Shown here: one piece after another, positions 58,595-64,000 of the stretch | Numbering within the stretch: the first letter of the stretch is position 1 | How the letters are laid out: each line of letters begins with the position of its first letter | DNA from: Sweltsa coloradensis | Taxonomy: Eukaryota > Arthropoda > Insecta > Plecoptera > Chloroperlidae | DNA length: 64,000 nucleotides | Direction of reading: 5' to 3' | Assembly: GCA_024449915.1 (NCBI GenBank) | Contig: JAMZAV010003133.1 | Location: forward strand, 1 to 64,000 | Translations under genes and position numbers: made by a program | Notes under the pieces: generated by a model | The model's input: the letters and a program-made list of their open reading frames with translations, nothing else | What the model was told of the DNA's origin: nothing | The model's database searches: none

Positions 58595-58788
58595 ATATGT
58601 TACCCACAGAGGTAACGAAACGTCGAGGTACGTATAATGTTTTTTTTTTCTCGCGACGCGGCGAAATAAACCCGAAATCATACACGTTTGATTTAATAAA
58701 TTTAACGGGGCCGCGAAAATTTAAAATGTGAAAATTTAATTCGCCTCTACGGGAGGAAATATTCAATAGTACACAAAAGTTCAGTAGC
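58516..58788 (+). repeat. Pseudo-LTR/spacer between PLE units 1 and 2
   Basis: Shared with 55,761-56,020 and 61,287-61,542. It contains the end of the upstream frame, the hairpin and hammerhead-like segment, then gtacgtataatgttt, tcgcgacgcggcgaaataa and aaaagttcagtagc. With so little non-coding DNA between stop and next start, promoter activity, if any, must lie here. Confidence 0.8.
58549..58628 (+). ncRNA. Hammerhead-like segment, unit 2
   Basis: Same elements as in unit 1: the ctgaggctga...tcagcctcag hairpin (its loop lengthened by extra a's), ctcatga at 58,588-58,594, stem gttacc/ggtaac, gaaac and gtcgagg ending at 58,628. Every core base, including the C in place of G5, is the same as in unit 1, so that substitution is not a sequencing error. 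Confidence 0.35.
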
Positions 58789-61361
58789 TTGAGGGTGAAG
58801 AAAAACCGATTGTTGTGTGATTTGGCGTTCCTCTGTCAATGCAGAGACAATCAAGGATTCCGAAATTCGCGTTAATCAAGCATCCACTTATATCATCGAT
58901 TTCAAACTAAAAAATATTTTCCGTAGAGCCAGTGAAGCCCTGGTCAGAAACCAAATACCAAGTGTCGAAGTGATTTAGATTCTGTTTCACGTGATTGTAC
59001 TCGCTGCATCTCCATCTCGCCAGTCAGTTAAGCCCTTATCACTGGAATAAATAGAAGAATTGGCTGCTAAAAAGGTAACATTTCGTCAAACAGTCAGGTC
59101 AGTAAGACACACAGTAAAAAATTAAAAAATCTTGCAATGATACAACTACATCGAGCTTATCAAACAGAGGTCAAAATACAGATTCTAGGATTAAGCGAGT
59201 AGTTCACAATCTATCATGTGTGAATCTACCCCAGCCAGCTATAGACGCTTTTGTCGAAGGGCCTAAACTTTGCGTTGGCTCCATTACACATTCCCCTAGA
59301 AGAGATCGTGTCTGGAGTCGAGGCAGCTGTGAAGGACCTGCCGCGAGACCAGGCCGAAGAGGTTAGGCAGGAGACCGGGTCGCATAATACGCCATGCCAC
59401 ACCCCCACCCATAAATATCAGCAAACAGGAAGTAGCGGCAATTAATACCCTAAAGAGGGATGAGAGGATTTTAGTTTTGAAGGCAGACAAGGGCAATGCC
59501 ACCGTTGTGATGAACACATGCGACTACAAACAAAAAATGTTGACTTTACTTAACAGCCAAAACATACAAACAAAAACCAAAAAACCCACTGAATCGCATC
59601 AAAGCCCAAAACATTGCGCTGATAAAAATTTTACCTTTAGATTCAAATGTAAAAAAGCATCTTATCATTCATGATCCCAAAACACCGAGAATTTATGGAC
59701 TTCCAAAAAATTTATAAACCGGACACGCCCCTAAGGCCCATAGTGAGTGGGGATCGACTCTCCAACGTATCATCTGGCAGCTTATCTTTCGAAGCAACTA
59801 CAACATCTTGTACCTTCAAACTGATTCATATATTAAAAACTCTTATCATTTTATCGACATTTTGAAAAGTGTCAATCTTCAACCCCATCCCTACTTGTTA
59901 GTTTCGACATTTTTCACTTTTCACGAATGGCCGATTCCGGATGCTATTAAGGTGTTGGCGGAAATCATGCCCCTTGCTCCACACATTGTCAAACTGCTGA
60001 GCATTGTCTCAACACTACATTCCTTTTCTTTCGAGGACAAGATATACGAAAAAATCTGAAGGAAGTCCGATGGGAAAGTCCATTGAGCCCGGTCATCGCC
60101 AACATTTTTCTCGAGCATTTCGAGACCAAGGCTCTGTCGACATTTCCTATCAAACCTGTCCTATGGAAGCGCTATGTGGATGACATAGTATGTGTGTTTT
60201 TCCCGGGCACGCGAGAAGAATTACACGATTTTCACACCCATTTAAACAACATACATCCGAGTATTCAATTTTACAGTAGAGATAGAAGTCGAAAAACAGT
60301 TACCCTTTCTTGATTTGTTATTGACAAGGTTAGATAATGGTCGTATTGGTCACGCCGTCTACCGGAAGCCTACACATACTAACTTATATTACAAGCCACC
60401 TCACACCATTCTCCCATCTCAAAAGCATGCAGTTATCAACTCTCTAGTGTCACGTGCCAAACGCCTGTCCGATGAAGAAAGTTACACCCAAGGGAAAAAC
60501 AGATATTAACCGAAACATTACAGGACAATGGTTACAGCTTATCTGACATCCGTAGAGCCTTCCATAGAACACCCCGAGAAGATGTCGACCACTCTGTCAA
60601 GCCGGACACGCCCCCCAAGTTTGCTCATTTGCCGTATGTGAAATTTACAACAGATCGTATTAGTCGTTATCTACACAAGTTTCAAATCAAAACTGTTTTT
60701 AAACCACATAAGAAAGTCGCCAGTATGTTAAGAGCCCCAAAAGACAAAAATCACTTAGGGGGGGGCGGTTATTTACAAAATACCGTGCAAGTGTGGCCCG
60801 GCGTACATAGGGCAAACGTGTAGGACTGTCGCCACAAGGGTCAAAGACATCGAAAATCACTGTAACTCGTTGAGAGAAGCTTGTCGGCTGTTTTCCAAAC
60901 ATGCCGTCGACAACATCAGCAATCCTGACCACGAGATACTATTTGATGAAACCCCAATAATATGCAACGAACCTGCCCTATGGCCACGCTAATCAGGGAG
61001 TCAATAGAAATAGCCAAATCACCTAACAAATTCAACGGTGACGTAGGCGGCTAAAAAAATGAGTAACTCCTGGGCCCCAGTCATCAAACTAGCATCCCGA
61101 CGCCACAAGGAACTACAACAACTACAACAGCAACGTCAACAACACAGAGAACCCAAAAACAACAACAACAACAACCGGAGCTACAACTACATCAAAAGAC
61201 AACAAAAACAACAACAACAAGTGTTGAAAGTCATCCTCTCCAACCAGGGGAGAAAAAACTACCCCCACTCCACCACGTGTGCCACCCAGCCAATCAGAAG
61301 ACACCGCCACGGAGGGGTTCGGCTGAGGCTGAAACAAACTTATCAGCCTCAGTTCTCATGA
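58789..61361 (+). CDS. PLE reverse transcriptase-GIY-YIG endonuclease, unit 2 (best-preserved catalytic core)
   Basis: Same protein as unit 1. The pre-RT region has LSKGLNFALAPLHIPLEEIV (about 59,254-59,310) and KADKGNATVVMNTCDYKQKM (59,477-59,537), both usual in PLEs. The RT keeps an intact KRYVDDIVCVF box with YVDD at 60,173-60,184. RLDNGRIGHAVYRKPTHTNL (60,327-60,386) and SLVSRAKRLSDEESYT follow. The GIY-YIG region (60,765-60,850) contains a frame change after ggttatttacaa, and the conserved KCG...YIGQT segment is read in another frame. The tail ends QTYQPQFS with tga at 61,359-61,361, which overlaps the ctcatga box of the next pseudo-LTR. Several single-base breaks remain (for example near 59,100-59,250, 59,670-59,800, 60,055 and 60,490). 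I cannot tell decay from consensus error. Confidence 0.9.
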
Positions 61362-61542
61362 ATATGTTACCCACAGAGGGTAACGAAACGTCGAGGTACG
61401 TATAATGTTTACTCGCGACGCGGCGAAATAACCCGAAACTCATACACGTTTGATTTAATATTAACGGGCCGCGAAAGTTTAAAATGTGAATTATTTGCCT
61501 CTACGGGGAGGAAATTTCAATAGTACACAAAAGTTCAGTAGC
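61287..61542 (+). repeat. Pseudo-LTR/spacer between PLE units 2 and 3
   Basis: Third copy of the ~260 bp segment described for 58,516-58,788. It differs by small indels, such as gagggtaac for gaggtaac at 61,376-61,384. Confidence 0.8.
61323..61396 (+). ncRNA. Hammerhead-like segment, unit 3
   Basis: Hairpin arms at 61,323-61,352, ctcatga at 61,355-61,361, gttacc/ggtaac stem with one extra g, gaaac, gtcgagg to 61,396. The core is the same as in units 1 and 2. Confidence 0.35.
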
Positions 61543-64000
61543 TTTAGGGTGAAGAAAAAACCGATTGTTGTGTGATTGGCGTTTCCTCTGTCAATGCAGA
61601 GACAATCAAGTGATTCCGAAATTCGCGTTAATCAAGCATCCATTATATCATCGATTTCAACTAAAAATATTTTCCGTAGAGCCAGTGAAGCCCTGGTCAG
61701 AAACCAAATACACAAGTGTCGAAGTGATTTTAGATTCTTGTTTTCCGTGAAAATTTTACTCGCTGCATCTCCATCTCGCCAGTCAGTTAAGCCCTTTCAC
61801 TGGAATATAATAGAAGAATTGGCTGCTAACAAGGTACATTTCGTCAACAGTCAGGTCAGTAAGACACACAGTAAAAAATTAAAAAATCTCTGCAATGATA
61901 CAACTACATCGAGCTTATCAAACAGAGGTCAAACTACAGATTCTAGGATTAAGCGAGTAGTTCACAATCTATCATGTGTGAATCTACCCCAGCCAGCTAT
62001 AGACGCTTTGTCGAAGGGCCTAAAACTTTGCGTTGGCCCCCATTACCATTCCCATAGAAGAGATCGTGTCTGGAGTCGAGGCAGCTGTGAAGGACCTGCG
62101 CGAGACCAGGCCGAAGAGGTTAGGCAGGAGACGGCTCGCAAAAATTTACCCATGCCACAACCCCCACCATAAATATCAGCAAACAGGAATTAGCGGCAAT
62201 TAATACCCTAAAGAGGGATGAGAGGGATTTTTAGTTTTGAAGGCAGACAAGGGCAATGCCACCCTTGTGATGAACCACAGCGACTACAAACAAAAAATGT
62301 GACTTACTTAACAGCAAAACATACAAACAAATACCAAAAACCCACTGAATCGCACAAAGCCCAAAACCCAAATTTCGCTGATAAAAAATTCACCTTTAGA
62401 TTCAAATGTAAAAAAGCATCTTATCATTCATGATCCCAAAACACCAGAATTTATGGACTTCCAAAAATTCATAAACCCCGGGCACGCCCCTAAGGCCCAT
62501 AGTGAGTGGCATCGACTCTCCAAACGTATCATCTGGCAGCTTATCTTTCGAAGCAAACTACAACATCTTGTACCTTCATCTGATTCATATATTTAAAAAA
62601 ATCTATTCATTTTTATCGACATTTGAAAGTGTCAATCTTCAACCCATCACATACTTTTTTTAGTTTCGACATTGTTTCACTTTTCACGAATGTGCCGATT
62701 CCGGATGCTATTTAAAGGGGTTGGCGGAAATCATGCCCCTTGCTCCCACACATTGTCAAACTGGCTGAGCATTGTCTCAACACTACATTCTTTTCTTTCG
62801 AGGACAAAATATACGAACAATCTGAAAAGGAATCCATTTGGGGAATCAAATTGACCGGTCTCGCAAATTTTCTCGAGCATTTCGAGACCAAGGCTTGTCG
62901 AAAATTTTCCCTTTAAACTGTCCTATGAGCGCTATGTGGATGACATAGTAAAGTGTTTCCGGGCACGCGAGAAGAATTACACATTTTCAACCCATTTAAA
63001 CAACATAAAATCCGAGTATTCAAATTTACAGTAGAGATAGAAGTCAAAAACATTTACCTTTCTTGATTTTGTTATTGACAAGTTAGATAAGGTCGGATTG
63101 GGCCCAAACCGTCTACCGGGAAACCTACACATACTACTTAATTTACAAGCACCTCAACACCCTCTCCCTTACTCAAAAGCATGCATCTTATCAACCTCTA
63201 AGTGGTCCCAGGCCAAACGCCCGTCCGAATGAAAGAAAAGTTTACACCGAAAAAAGAAGATATTAACCGAAACATTCAGGGACAATGTTACAGCTTATCT
63301 GACATCCGTAGACCTTCCATAGAAAACACCCGAGAAATGTCGACACTCTGTCAAACCGGACACGCCCCCCAATTTTGCTCATTGCCGTATGTGAAATTAC
63401 AACAGATGTTTTCGTTACTTTCACAATTTCAAATCAAACTGTTTTAACCACATAAGAAAGTCCCAGTATGTAGATCTCCAAAAGACAAAAATCACTTAGG
63501 GGGAGGTATTTACAAATACCGTGCAAGTGTGGCCAGGCGTACTAGGGCAAACGTGTAGGATGTCGCACAAGGTCAAAGAACATCGCATCACTGTAACTCG
63601 TTGAGAGAAGACTTTTCGCTGTTTTCAAACATGCGTCGACCCAAAATCAGCAATCCGACCACGAAAATATTTTGGAAACCCGAATAATATGCAACGAACC
63701 TGCCCTATGGCCACGCCTAATCAGGGAGTCAATAGAAATAGCCAAATCAATACAACTTCACGTGACGTAGCGCTATAAACTGAGTAAATTCTGGGCCCAG
63801 TTCATCAAACTAGCATCCCCGAAAGCCACAAGAACTACAACAACTACAACACAACGTCCACACACAGAGAACAACAACAAAAACCCAACAACAACCCGGG
63901 GCTACAACTACTCAACGACAACAAAAAACAACACAACAAGTGTTTACGTCATCCTCCCCAAACCCGGGAGATAAATACCCCCACTCCACCACTTTGCCAC
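61543..64000 (+). CDS. PLE reverse transcriptase-GIY-YIG endonuclease, unit 3 (cut by window end, noisy)
   Basis: The N-terminal block (ISSISTKNIFRRASEALVRN, then QIHKCRSD and WNIIEELAANKVH) is read at 61,648-61,845, and the frame continues through NLSCVNLPQPAIDALSKGL near 61,970-62,030. The catalytic YVDD codons survive at 62,933-62,944, but the SPMGSPLSP motif region (62,825-62,860) is scrambled. The GIY-YIG segment is recognisable at nucleotide level at 63,503-63,600, with indels in yiGqt. The caa-rich tail reaches the window end. Errors become frequent after 62,100 and resemble those in the noisy satellite, so the breaks are likely technical. Confidence 0.85.

Larger units (their letters stand above)
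55761..64000 (+). mobile_element. Head-to-tail array of three Penelope-like retroelement units
   Basis: Unit boundaries marked by cagccaatcagaagacacc lie at 55,761, 58,516 and 61,287, giving unit lengths of 2,755 and 2,771 bp. The third unit reaches the window end within a few bases of its expected boundary, so more units may follow. Tandem head-to-tail copies forming pseudo-LTRs are typical of Penelope-like elements (PLEs). Each unit encodes one ~850-residue protein with PLE-type reverse transcriptase and a C-terminal GIY-YIG endonuclease, and has about 200 bp of spacer. Units 1 and 2 are similar with scattered indels. Unit 3 becomes noisy after about 62,100. Confidence 0.96.

Overview
The window is eukaryotic, AT-rich and repeat-dominated. 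I find no convincing host gene, no rRNA and no tRNA. Its contents are a complex satellite array, a Ty3/gypsy LTR retrotransposon of the Mag/SURL type, a tandem Penelope-like retroelement (PLE) array with GIY-YIG endonuclease, and DNA transposons with long inverted repeats. Together they suggest a bilaterian, probably marine, invertebrate. The frequent TAGGCCTA palindrome and a tRNA-Leu-like primer site would suit an echinoderm or relative, but this is a weak inference.

Layout. 1-288: end of a foldback-type repeat. 289-51,711: one satellite array interrupted by five elements or inserts. These are a 3.9 kb insert of unknown nature (21,883-25,769), a 4.3 kb DNA transposon with ~0.9 kb terminal inverted repeats and a decayed transposase-like gene (28,951-33,288), the gypsy element with 115-119 bp LTRs (36,861-41,395), a piggyBac-like non-autonomous element flanked by TTAA (48,893-49,740), and the foldback repeat at the left edge. 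At the four fully visible inserts the satellite resumes in the same phase, so they landed in a pre-existing array. 51,712-55,760: array edge with a palindrome, a dispersed repeat, foldback arms, a small inverted-repeat unit, a 61 bp minisatellite and an (AAT)n microsatellite. 55,761-64,000: three head-to-tail PLE units of ~2.76 kb.

The satellite has three visible levels: an ~85 bp ancestral unit; a ~550 bp monomer (A) holding about three such units plus ~300 bp of other sequence; and a ~730 bp block (B) with a variable G-tract, placed after a variable number of A monomers.

Consensus quality is very uneven. 289-13,500 and 41,402-48,892 carry dense homopolymer and indel noise compared with cleaner copies at 25,770-28,950, 33,289-36,858 and 49,741-51,711. 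Many frame breaks in the retroelements may therefore be assembly errors rather than biological decay, and short ORFs in the satellite should not be read as genes.
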